Shown here one piece after another: positions 16,736 through 24,422 of a stretch of DNA of 64,000 nt. The notes beneath the pieces are model-generated. The model was not told the origin of the DNA, did no database searches, and was given only the letters and a program-made list of their open reading frames with translations. This stretch comes from Marisalimonas sp016777705 (GTDB lineage Bacteria; Pseudomonadota; Alphaproteobacteria; Puniceispirillales; Marisalimonadaceae). The DNA lies in the NCBI RefSeq assembly GCF_047717795.1, contig NZ_CP159808.1:310001-374000 (forward strand). The letters are read 5' to 3'. The position numbers were made by a program, and so were the translations under genes. Positions within the stretch are counted from its first letter, which is position 1. Each line of letters opens with the position of its first letter.

Positions 16736-17524
16736 TTAAACTTTTTTTCTTGCTATGAATATTATAAAATAAAGACCTATTATAATCATCGGTAACGATA
16801 ATAATTGACCCATAGAAAAGTTAAAATATAGTAGGCCAATATTGGCATCAGGTTCTCGAAAAAACTCAATCATAAATCTAAAAGATCCATAACAAGATAA
16901 AAATAATGCAGTTATAAGGCCTTTCTTATTTAAAATATTTGTAAACTTTATAAATAACAACATTATAATGAAGAGAAGAAAACCTTCAAAAAAAGCTTCA
17001 TATAATTGACTTGGATGCCTAGGAGAATTGCCAGCATTTGGGAATATCATTCCAAAACTGTGATTTGTTATTCTACCGTATAGCTCTCCATTAATAAAAT
17101 TAGCTAAACGACCAAAAAAAATTCCGATAGGAGCTGCAATTGCAATTAAATCGGCTAAAATTAGAATAGCTGTTTTAGATATTTTGCTTGAATAAATAAC
17201 AGCAAATACCACGCCTATAAAACCACCATGAAAAGACATGCCACCATTCCACAATTTAAAAATTTCTAATAAATTATTTAAATAGTAATCAGGATTATAA
17301 AATATGACGTAACCTAATCTACCACCTATAATTATACCAATCATAGAATTGCTTATTAATTCGCTTATAACTTTATTGTCAATTTTAAGGTTTTTGAATT
17401 TAATTATATTAAGAATTAAACCCCAACTAAATAAGATTCCAGCAATATAGGAAATGGCATACCATCTGATTTGAATAATACCTAAATCAATTGCAACTGG
17501 ATTAATATTTGGAAATTCTAACAT
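16736..17524 (-). CDS. lgt: Prolipoprotein diacylglyceryl transferase
   Basis: Transfers diacylglycerol from phosphatidylglycerol to the lipobox cysteine of prolipoproteins, the first step of lipoprotein maturation in the inner membrane. 262 residues with about seven membrane helices. Hallmarks: IRWYAISYIAG near residue 23, GGRLGYVIFYNP near 66, MSFHGGFIGVV near 95 and the Lgt signature GRLANFINGELYGR near 138-151, and HPSQLYEAF. The PG substrate is made by PgsA, also encoded in this window. Divergent from ubiK with about 70 bases between them. Confidence 0.97.
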   Translation of the reverse strand: MLEFPNINPVAIDLGIIQIRWYAISYIAGILFSWGLILNIIKFKNLKIDNKVISELISNSMIGIIIGGRLGYVIFYNPDYYLNNLLEIFKLWNGGMSFHGGFIGVVFAVIYSSKISKTAILILADLIAIAAPIGIFFGRLANFINGELYGRITNHSFGMIFPNAGNSPRHPSQLYEAFFEGFLLFIIMLLFIKFTNILNKKGLITALFLSCYGSFRFMIEFFREPDANIGLLYFNFSMGQLLSLPMIIIGLYFIIFIARKKV

Positions 17525-17592
17525 TCATAAAATCATTCGATTTAATTAAATATTTATTATAACATATATGGACATTATAGATAGGAACTTAA

Positions 17593-17835
17593 ATGAAAAG
17601 AAATTTTTTTTTAAAAGATACGGCTGCTGTAATTTCTGGAGCACTTACAACTTTTTCTGATTTAAAAAATGAGGTTGATAATATAATTAAAAGTAGATTT
17701 GAAAAATTCATAAACTCTCAAGGTATCGTAAGTAGAGAAGATTTTGAAGCGCTTTTAGATAGACATGAAAAATTGAACTCAGAATTTAATTTGTTAAAGA
17801 TAAAATTGGAAAAAAAAACGGTAAAACCTAAATAA
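17593..17835 (+). CDS. UbiK-like ubiquinone biosynthesis accessory factor (BMFP family)
   Basis: An 80-residue, largely helical protein. After a short N-terminus, the amphipathic helix around GALTTFSDLKNEVDNIIKS and a C-terminal coiled coil with the VSREDFEALLDRHEKLNSE segment match the BMFP/YqiC/UbiK family. Characterised members form trimers, touch membrane lipids and aid ubiquinone assembly with UbiJ. GGAACTTAA precedes the ATG. The gene leads a plus-strand set with YbjN-like, proC and COQ9-like genes, and COQ9 also serves ubiquinone synthesis. The family call is good by pattern and context. Confidence 0.85.
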   Translation: MKRNFFLKDTAAVISGALTTFSDLKNEVDNIIKSRFEKFINSQGIVSREDFEALLDRHEKLNSEFNLLKIKLEKKTVKPK

Positions 17836-17914
17836 TCATTTTTTTTAGTTTAAAAAATCTACATGTAGTATATATTTTTCAATAAAGTAAATTATATACC
17901 ATATGTAGTTATAA

Positions 17915-18403
17915 ATGATAGAAAATTTTAATAATTTTATAGAATCAGAAAAGATTCTTAATGTATTGCAAAAACATAGTTGGACTAAACGACCTAAATC
18001 TAAGTTTAAATTTGCCTATAATTACAAAGGTGATATTGCAGATTATTATCTCAATATTAGTTCCAAAGAAAAAAAAATAACTTTTGAGTATATTTTAGAT
18101 TTAGAAATTCCTAAGAATAAGGTTTATGATTTTTTTATATTGATAAATTGTATAAATGAGCAATCATCTGATGGATATTTTTCATTTAATATAAATCAGA
18201 ATATTATTAAATATCATTCTTCTAAAAACTATTTTGATAATTTAACTTACGAAAACCTTTTAAATTTGATTGATACTAATTTAGAGCTAACGTCTGGCTT
18301 GTTTCATAATTTTTCATTATTTGTGCATAATTTAGCTTATGGTGATATTAATGAACAGGAATGTATAGAGTTAATGTTTTTACAAATAAAAGGTAACGCT
18401 TAA
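17915..18403 (+). CDS. YbjN domain-containing protein
   Basis: A 162-residue soluble protein of the YbjN type, a small alpha/beta fold seen in proteins of uncertain role, some suggested to be chaperone-like. Evidence is the strand-rich N-terminal part ending ITFEYILDLEIPK, the central VYDFFILINCINEQSSDGYF, and the C-terminal helix FHNFSLFVHNLAYGD. Its place between ubiK and proC matches other alphaproteobacteria. The coding sequence is very AT-rich. Confidence rests on size, pattern and neighbours rather than a catalytic motif. Confidence 0.75.
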   Translation: MIENFNNFIESEKILNVLQKHSWTKRPKSKFKFAYNYKGDIADYYLNISSKEKKITFEYILDLEIPKNKVYDFFILINCINEQSSDGYFSFNINQNIIKYHSSKNYFDNLTYENLLNLIDTNLELTSGLFHNFSLFVHNLAYGDINEQECIELMFLQIKGNA

Positions 18404-18455
18404 TTCTTATAAATGATTACGTTTCAACTGCTTTAATTTAACTATTGGATTGGAA

Positions 18456-19280
18456 ATGAAAAATATAGTTTTGTTCGGATATGGTAAAATGGGCTCGTCT
18501 ATTGCAAATGGATGGCTATTAAAAAAATTAAATTTCAATTTTTACATTATTGAAAAAGAGGCTTTATTAAGAGAAGACGCTAAAATGGATGGCTTTAAAG
18601 CATTTAATAATATCAAGGAAATTCTAAACGAATCAAATGTTGAAAATATTGATATAATTTTTTTAGCAGTTAAGCCTCAGCAGATGTTAGATGCTATAAA
18701 ACAATTCAATGTTATTGATATTGAAAAGACCCTTTTTATTTCTATCGCAGCTGGATTATCATTTTCCTGGTTTAAAAATAAAGTTCACAACAATATTAAA
18801 ATTGTAAGAGCAATGCCTAATTTACCTGCATCAGTTGGAAAAGGAGTTACTGGTTACTGCAAAAGTGATAATTTAAGTCTAAATGAAGAAGAAAATACAA
18901 ATACTTTGTTAAACTCGTTTGGTAAAGCTATATGTCTAGATAATGAAAATTTGATTAATGTTGTAACGGCAATATCTGGTTCTGGGCCAGCTTATATCTT
19001 TTACCTAGTCGAGGTGCTCTCCAAAATTGGAATGAATCAAGGGTTGTCAGCAGAATCTGCAAAAGTTTTAGCTTTAGAAACATTAATAGGATCCGCTATG
19101 CTGCTTGAATCATCAAATATTGATCCTAAAATATTAAGACAAAATGTTACTAGTCCTGGTGGTACAACTGAAGCTGGGTTAGAAATACTCGCTTCTAAAA
19201 AAAATGGTTTATTTGACTTGCTAAATAATACAATTAGTTGTGCAAAACAAAAAGCAATTTATTTAAATTCAAATAACTGA
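18456..19280 (+). CDS. proC: Pyrroline-5-carboxylate reductase
   Basis: Reduces pyrroline-5-carboxylate to proline with NAD(P)H. About 274 residues from the ATG at 18456, which has GGATTGGAA upstream; a TTG two codons earlier is less likely. The Rossmann N-terminus is recognisable (VLFGYGKMGSSIANGWL), as are DIIFLAVKPQQM, VRAMPNLPASVGKGVTG near residue 119, and the family signature AISGSGPAYIFYLVE near 172 and SPGGTTEAGLE near 231. Sits 9 bases before the COQ9-like gene. Confidence 0.96.
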   Translation: MKNIVLFGYGKMGSSIANGWLLKKLNFNFYIIEKEALLREDAKMDGFKAFNNIKEILNESNVENIDIIFLAVKPQQMLDAIKQFNVIDIEKTLFISIAAGLSFSWFKNKVHNNIKIVRAMPNLPASVGKGVTGYCKSDNLSLNEEENTNTLLNSFGKAICLDNENLINVVTAISGSGPAYIFYLVEVLSKIGMNQGLSAESAKVLALETLIGSAMLLESSNIDPKILRQNVTSPGGTTEAGLEILASKKNGLFDLLNNTISCAKQKAIYLNSNN

Positions 19281-19289
19281 GCTAACCAT

Positions 19290-19898
19290 ATGAAAAAAAA
19301 TATAGAAATGATTAAATGGAAATTATGCGAAGGATATTTTTCAATAATTGGGACAAATTTAAAAGATGAAATAACTTTTGATGAATTAATTTTTGTTAGT
19401 AAAGTCTCTGGTAAAGATGCTGAAAAAATAATTTCAAAAAATAGTAAAGATTATAATTTCATTTTTTTAAGAATATTAATTTCAAAACTTGATACACAAA
19501 CTTTAAATGAATTCAAAATTGATATTAATGAGGATACAGTTTCTAATACTTATGAAAAAATTCTAGAGGGTTTAACTTTAAGATTTGAGAGTTTTTTGCC
19601 ATATAGACAAAGCTTTAAAATTCTCAGTCAAAGCTCAAATGTTAAGGCTCAAAACTTTTTAAGGCTACTTGAAAAAAACTGTTCTTTTGTTTCTAATTTG
19701 TTAGATATAGTTGAAGGGAGACAAAACCAAACCCGAAAAGCTCTTATGTCTATAGCTTTAAATATAGTTTTTCTTAAAGCTGTAAATATTTTTTTAACAG
19801 AAAAAGGTAATAGTTTAGACAGCACGATCAGATTTTTAGATAAAGACTTAAGAGATTTTGAGGATTTAGGGCAAATGCTTGGGATAATCAAAAATTAA
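19290..19898 (+). CDS. COQ9-like protein (TetR-like fold, ubiquinone biosynthesis)
   Basis: A 202-residue, helical protein. The N-terminal part resembles the helix-turn-helix of a TetR-like fold (about residues 25-47, with FDELIFVSKVSGKDAEKI). The C-terminal part has FESFLPYRQSFKILSQ and ends STIRFLDKDLRDFEDLGQML, the pattern of the COQ9 C-terminal region. COQ9 binds lipids and helps COQ7 hydroxylate ubiquinone precursors in mitochondria. Alphaproteobacterial homologues are often placed near proC or ubiK, as here. A TetR regulator is the main alternative, but the ending argues for COQ9. Confidence 0.65.
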   Translation: MKKNIEMIKWKLCEGYFSIIGTNLKDEITFDELIFVSKVSGKDAEKIISKNSKDYNFIFLRILISKLDTQTLNEFKIDINEDTVSNTYEKILEGLTLRFESFLPYRQSFKILSQSSNVKAQNFLRLLEKNCSFVSNLLDIVEGRQNQTRKALMSIALNIVFLKAVNIFLTEKGNSLDSTIRFLDKDLRDFEDLGQMLGIIKN

Positions 19899-19899
19899 A

Positions 19900-21210
19900 T
19901 CATAAAGGCAACAATAATCTTATCCTTAACCCACCCAAAGGACTGTCTTCTAGTATAAGTTCTCCACCATGATTGAGTACAGCATTTTTTGCTATAGATA
20001 AGCCAAGACCAGTCCCTCCTGTTTTATTGTTCCTTGAATTGTCTAATCTTGTAAAAGGTAAAACAACTTCTTCTCGCTTGTCTCTTGGAATCCCTGGGCC
20101 ATTATCATCAATTATTATTTCGCTATGATCGTCAAATATTTGTATTTGGGCGCTTGCTTTTCCAGCATATCTCATTGCATTAGTAAAAAGATTTATTAAT
20201 GCTCTTCTAATAGATTGAACTTGAATAGGAAAAACTGGAAGGTTCTCAGGTGGAATAGAAATATGAATTTGTCTGCCGTCTGGATCTGAAGATTTGGCTG
20301 CTTGTTGAAGCAATTTAAATAGACTAGCGTCAACCATTTGTTCTTCTCGGTCATTTCTTGCGAAATCCAAATAAGCGTCAATCATATTTTCTAATTCTAT
20401 TATTTCATTTTCAAACTCTGTTTTTATATCTTCAATATTACTCATCATAGCTAATTGGAGTCTCATCCTAGTAAGAGGTGTTTTTAAGTCATGACTAACA
20501 CCAGCAAGAAGAGATGTACGCTCAGATATTTGTTTGTTTATTCTATGTCTCATAGCTTGAAAAGCTCTTCCAGCAATTCTTACTTCAGTTGCACCTTCAA
20601 TATTATAGTCAGAAACTTCTCTTCCAAATCCAATTTGTCTGGCAGCATTTGCTAATCTAAGAATAGGTCTAACCTGGCCTCTAAGAAAAATTATAGCAAT
20701 TGAGAAAAGTATGACGGAAGCACCAACTGACCACATAATAAATGTAATTCCGGTAGGAACAAATAATCTTTTATTATCTATATTCATTCTTACAATTCCA
20801 TTTGCAAGTTGGATATCAACATAAAACTGTGTTGAATCCTCGATTGAAGATAGATAAAATGGTTTTTTAATTCGACTTTTTAGGGAAGTACGGAAATTTT
20901 TAAATTTAGTATTAAAAGATTGGTTTGGTTTTAATATACCTTCATCAAGCCAATAAAATATAATATCGAAATATTGTCTTGCTCTAACCGCAGATAGAGC
21001 TCTTTGATCTTTTGAAGGTTCGTTGCCTAATTCATCTATTAGCAAACCTAAATCCTTAGCTAAATTTTTTGACATATGTCTAGATACCCAGTCCCAATGT
21101 CTTTCATAAAATATTGAAACCGATATTATTTGTACAAGAATTATTGGTACAAGGATAATAGCCAACATTCTTCCAAAAAGGCTTTTAGGTGTAATGTTTC
21201 GTAGTCTCAT
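19900..21210 (-). CDS. EnvZ-type sensor histidine kinase
   Basis: A membrane sensor kinase of 436 residues: membrane helix about 13-35, a short periplasmic region to about 150, second helix about 154-177, a HAMP domain around 178-230, HisKA with phospho-acceptor His240 in AGVSHDLKTPLTRMR, and a HATPase domain. ATP-binding boxes are visible: NLFTNAMRYA (N), DDNGPGIP (G1), FTRLD (F) and TGGTGLGLSIAKNAV (G2). Encoded 13 bases after the OmpR-like response regulator, so they form a cognate pair. The stimulus is unknown. Osmotic or envelope stress is suggested only by family. Confidence 0.94.
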   Translation of the reverse strand: MRLRNITPKSLFGRMLAIILVPIILVQIISVSIFYERHWDWVSRHMSKNLAKDLGLLIDELGNEPSKDQRALSAVRARQYFDIIFYWLDEGILKPNQSFNTKFKNFRTSLKSRIKKPFYLSSIEDSTQFYVDIQLANGIVRMNIDNKRLFVPTGITFIMWSVGASVILFSIAIIFLRGQVRPILRLANAARQIGFGREVSDYNIEGATEVRIAGRAFQAMRHRINKQISERTSLLAGVSHDLKTPLTRMRLQLAMMSNIEDIKTEFENEIIELENMIDAYLDFARNDREEQMVDASLFKLLQQAAKSSDPDGRQIHISIPPENLPVFPIQVQSIRRALINLFTNAMRYAGKASAQIQIFDDHSEIIIDDNGPGIPRDKREEVVLPFTRLDNSRNNKTGGTGLGLSIAKNAVLNHGGELILEDSPLGGLRIRLLLPL

Positions 21211-21223
21211 AATTTACTCTTTT

Positions 21224-21955
21224 TCAAAAATCATTATCAGTCTTATCATCATGAGTTTGTAGCATCCAACCTATGCCTCTAACAGTTTGTAAATAAATAG
21301 GGTGTCTTTGATCTTCTTCTATTTTACGACGAATTCTTGCAATTGCTACATCTATGGATCGTGTTTCCATTGAACCACCAAGAGAATTATTAATATCATC
21401 TCTTGTAAAAGCTTTGTTTGGAGATAAACAAAAACAATTTAGTAACTTTTGTTCCGAGGTTGTTAAATGAACTGGAATGTCATTTTTATATAAATTTAAT
21501 GATTTTTTATTAAATAAAAATGGGCCGAACTTAGTATTGTTTATATCCTTATTTTTAATAAAATTTGATGTATGTCGTTTAAGAATATTTTGAATCCTTA
21601 GTAAAAGTTCTCTTGGTTCAAAAGGTTTTGTCATGTAGTCGTCAGCTCCAAATTCAAGACCATCTAGTCTGTCCTCTGGATCTGACATTGCTGTGAGCAT
21701 TAGAGCCGGTATTAAGTTAGTTTGTCTTGTTTCTTTTAAAAAATCTAATCCACTTTGACCAGGCATCATTATATCAATAACCAATAGGTCGAAGATTAAA
21801 CTTTCCATTATTTTTTTTGCTTGAGTAGTATCCTCGGCATCCGATACTCTAAAGCCATTGTTTTCTAAAAATTTTTTAAGTAATAATCTTAATTTTTGAT
21901 CATCATCAATGACTAAGATGTGAAAATTTTGAGTTTGTAAATTTTGATTATTCAT
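21224..21955 (-). CDS. OmpR-type response regulator
   Basis: A 243-residue regulator with an N-terminal receiver domain and a C-terminal winged-helix domain. Acidic-pocket residues Asp17/Asp18 are in VIDDDQ, the phospho-acceptor is Asp61 in VIDIMMPGQSG, and the conserved lysine is in DDYMTKPFEPREL. The DNA-binding half ends with SIDVAIARIRRKIEEDQ and LQTVRGIGWML. It should be phosphorylated by the kinase encoded directly downstream. Divergent from ilvE, with a 172-base AT-rich spacer that presumably holds both promoters. Target genes cannot be read from the sequence. Confidence 0.95.
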   Translation of the reverse strand: MNNQNLQTQNFHILVIDDDQKLRLLLKKFLENNGFRVSDAEDTTQAKKIMESLIFDLLVIDIMMPGQSGLDFLKETRQTNLIPALMLTAMSDPEDRLDGLEFGADDYMTKPFEPRELLLRIQNILKRHTSNFIKNKDINNTKFGPFLFNKKSLNLYKNDIPVHLTTSEQKLLNCFCLSPNKAFTRDDINNSLGGSMETRSIDVAIARIRRKIEEDQRHPIYLQTVRGIGWMLQTHDDKTDNDF

Positions 21956-22113
21956 TTTTATAGATTAGCTTTAATATAAATTTTTATAAATAGAAAATAT
22001 TTTTTAAAATTAAATTGTAAAAGAAAATTACTTAATAACTTAATTAATTACAAAACTTATTTCTTAATATTTGATTATTTAAAAATAATGTGGATTATAA
22101 ATAATATCTTATT

Positions 22114-22120
22114 AAGGAGG
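22114..22120 (+). promoter_or_regulatory. Strong Shine-Dalgarno AAGGAGG of ilvE
   Basis: A full AAGGAGG placed 7 bases before the TTG at 22128 fixes that rare codon as the ilvE start. It is the best ribosome site I noticed in the window. Confidence 0.85.
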
Positions 22121-22127
22121 AAATTTT

Positions 22128-23006
22128 TTGGTTAATTTGTCGTTTGATAATCGTGAAGGTTATATTTGGTATAATGGTAATATTGTTGATTGGAGAACTG
22201 CTAACGTTCACGTTTTAAATCATGGGTTGCATTATGCTAGTTGTGTTTTTGAAGGAGAAAGAGCATATAACGGTAAAATATTCGAAACTCAACAGCACAC
22301 AACTAGGTTATTTAAATCAGCTGAATCTCTTGATATGATCATACCTTTTACAGAAAATGACATAATAGAAGCTAAGAATGTATTATTGAAAAAAAATTCA
22401 TTAATTGATGCTTATGTAAGGCCAGTGGTTTGGAGGGGAAGTGAAATGATGGCTGTTTCAGCTCAAATTACTAAAATAAATGTTGCTATTGCTGTTTGGG
22501 AATGGCCAAGTTACTTTGATCCTGACCAAAAAATGCAAGGTATTAAGCTTGATATAGCTAAATGGAAACGTCCAAGCCCAGAATGTGGCCCTGTTCATGC
22601 TAAAGCTGCAGGATTATATATGATTTGCACTCTATCTAAACATGAGGCAGAAGCCAAAGGATACAGCGATGCCTTAATGTTAGATTATAGAGGGCAAATT
22701 GCTGAAGCTACTGGAGCAAACATTTTTTTTAAAATGCCAGATGGTAAACTTCATACCCCTTTGGCAGATTGTTTTTTGGATGGTATTACAAGAAGAACTG
22801 TAATTGGTCTGGCAAAAGCAAGTGGTATAGAGATTGTTGAAAGAAAAATAATGCCTGAGGAAATGGCTGACGCTGAAGAATGTTTTTTGACAGGGACGGC
22901 TGCCGAAGTTACGCCTGTTCAATCAATTGGCGATTATAAATTTACACCTGGTGAAATTTGCCTTAAATTAACAGATGCCTATAATAAACTGGTTAATGAA
23001 AAATAA
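22128..23006 (+). CDS. ilvE: Branched-chain amino acid aminotransferase, TTG start
   Basis: Transfers the amino group between glutamate and the keto acids of Leu, Ile and Val, with PLP. 292 residues, fold type IV. The N-terminal block NHGLHYASCVFEGERAYNG (about 31-49) is a hallmark, and the PLP lysine is Lys159 in GPVHAKAAGLYM. The EATGANIFF block near 195 and FLDGITRRTVIGLA near 217 complete the pattern. Translation begins at TTG, supported by a full AAGGAGG 7 bases upstream. Branched-chain keto acids link it to biosynthesis or breakdown of these amino acids. D-amino-acid aminotransferase is a less likely relative. Confidence 0.95.
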   Translation: MVNLSFDNREGYIWYNGNIVDWRTANVHVLNHGLHYASCVFEGERAYNGKIFETQQHTTRLFKSAESLDMIIPFTENDIIEAKNVLLKKNSLIDAYVRPVVWRGSEMMAVSAQITKINVAIAVWEWPSYFDPDQKMQGIKLDIAKWKRPSPECGPVHAKAAGLYMICTLSKHEAEAKGYSDALMLDYRGQIAEATGANIFFKMPDGKLHTPLADCFLDGITRRTVIGLAKASGIEIVERKIMPEEMADAEECFLTGTAAEVTPVQSIGDYKFTPGEICLKLTDAYNKLVNEK

Positions 23007-23014
23007 ATGTAACA

Positions 23015-23491
23015 TTAAACCTTCCATTTTTTAACAGCATCGTTGTCTAGTGAATTGAATTCAACCCATTTCTTTTTGTTTCCATCGTCCTCAATTTTCC
23101 AAAATGGCGCTTTTGTTTTCAACCAGTCCATTACAAAATTACAGGCATCAAATGAGTCTTGTCTATGTTTAGAAGCAACACCTACGAAGACTATTTGATC
23201 AGAGGGTAATAATTTTCCAATTCTGTGTATAACTGTCACTCCAGAAATCCTCCATCTTTCACAACTTTCATTAACTATATTTTCTATTTCTAATTCAGTC
23301 ATTCCAGGGTAATGCTCTAAAGTTAATGATTTTATAGACTCATTTTTTTTTTCATCAAATCCTCTTACAATACCAACAAAATTTACAATTGCTCCAGGTT
23401 CATCATTTTGTAGCTTTTTATTTTCTTTGGTTACATCAAAATCATCACTCTGAATTCTAACATCAATTATAGCAGTATGTTTTTTTTTCAT
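23015..23491 (-). CDS. moaE: Molybdopterin synthase catalytic subunit
   Basis: With MoaD it inserts two sulfurs into cyclic pyranopterin monophosphate, giving molybdopterin. 158 residues. Family blocks seen: GAIVNFVGIVRGFDE near residue 33, LTLEHYPGMTELEIE near 56, VTVIHRIGKL, VGVASKHRQDSFDAC near 103, and the active-site lysine region WLKTKAPFWKIE near 125. Its start follows the moaD stop directly, so they are co-translated. The molybdenum enzyme MsrP in this window needs this cofactor. Confidence 0.96.
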   Translation of the reverse strand: MKKKHTAIIDVRIQSDDFDVTKENKKLQNDEPGAIVNFVGIVRGFDEKKNESIKSLTLEHYPGMTELEIENIVNESCERWRISGVTVIHRIGKLLPSDQIVFVGVASKHRQDSFDACNFVMDWLKTKAPFWKIEDDGNKKKWVEFNSLDNDAVKKWKV

Positions 23492-23743
23492 TTATCCACC
23501 TGTAACAGGAGGGAAAAAAGCAACCTCATCATTATTGTTTATTTTGGTTTCAAATGGAGAGTAGTTTTTGTTTACAGCTATTTTAATAAGGCCTCTTTTG
23601 GCAAAAGCGTGTTTGTATTGATTATTTAAACCATTTAGATGATCTATCAATTCATTTATAGTTGTTACGTTACTTGGTAGATCAAAGTTTTCTTCAGATT
23701 TTCCAACATGTTCTCTTATCCAAGAAAAATATTTAATAATCAT
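23492..23743 (-). CDS. moaD: Molybdopterin synthase sulfur carrier subunit
   Basis: A ubiquitin-fold sulfur carrier of 83 residues that ends in the required Gly-Gly (PPVTGG), the site of thiocarboxylation. The IIKYFSWIREHVGKSEE start and the NNDEVAFFPP segment are typical. Its start overlaps the pgsA stop by 4 bases (ATGA) and it is followed without gap by moaE, so the three genes are translationally linked. This pgsA-moaD-moaE order after uvrC is common in alphaproteobacteria. Confidence 0.95.
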   Translation of the reverse strand: MIIKYFSWIREHVGKSEENFDLPSNVTTINELIDHLNGLNNQYKHAFAKRGLIKIAVNKNYSPFETKINNNDEVAFFPPVTGG

Positions 23744-24342
23744 TTAAACTCCATATTTTTTTTATTTTGAAAAAATAAATTTATTTTTAAAATATACTGA
23801 ATTCCAGTAAAAGCAGTTATTATGGCAGCAAACCACAAAATAGTATAAGAAATTAAACCTAATAATTTTATTTCATATAGAAATATATCTGATCTCCAAA
23901 CTAAAAAAAAGCCACAGGCTATCAATTGAGCAGCTGTTTTCCATTTTGATAATAATGACACTTCTAATGATATTTTATAGGAAGATATACTTTCTCGTAA
24001 ACCTGATATTAAAACTTCTCTTAAAATTATAACCAGGGCCGCAAAAAATGAGTAATAATAATCAAAAACGTTTTCCGACGCTAATGCAAGTAAGACACCT
24101 ATTACTAAAAGTTTGTCGGCAATTGGATCTATTATTTTACCAAAATTAGATAGTACATTATATTTTCTTGCATAAAAGCCGTCGAAGTAGTCGCTTAATC
24201 CAGCTAATAAAAATAATGGTACAGAAATGATAGCTCCATTATTACCGCCATATATAATGATTAAGGGAAGCAAAACTGCAGAAATACATCTAAAAATTGT
24301 TAACCCATTAGGAACAGTTTTTTTAAGTATGTTTTTTTGCAT
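23740..24342 (-). CDS. pgsA: CDP-diacylglycerol-glycerol-3-phosphate 3-phosphatidyltransferase
   Basis: Makes phosphatidylglycerol phosphate from CDP-diacylglycerol and glycerol 3-phosphate in the inner membrane. 200 residues, with about four to five membrane helices. The CDP-alcohol phosphotransferase signature is complete: DGFYAR, then eight residues, then GKIIDPIAD (about 48-70). The N-terminal NGLTIFRCISAVLLP fits as well. Between uvrC and moaD. Phosphatidylglycerol also feeds Lgt, encoded in this window. Confidence 0.94.
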   Translation of the reverse strand: MQKNILKKTVPNGLTIFRCISAVLLPLIIIYGGNNGAIISVPLFLLAGLSDYFDGFYARKYNVLSNFGKIIDPIADKLLVIGVLLALASENVFDYYYSFFAALVIILREVLISGLRESISSYKISLEVSLLSKWKTAAQLIACGFFLVWRSDIFLYEIKLLGLISYTILWFAAIITAFTGIQYILKINLFFQNKKNMEFK

Positions 24343-24422
24343 AAAGAATGCCCTAATAATAATTTTTAAACATATTTTACCTTAAAGATAAATTTTGGTA
24401 TAGTTAAGCATTTATTCATTAA

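Noticed and set aside
22007..22127. Amino-acid attenuator or riboswitch before ilvE
   Set aside because: The leader is AT-rich with no stable stems, no Leu/Ile/Val codon cluster and no clear leader peptide.
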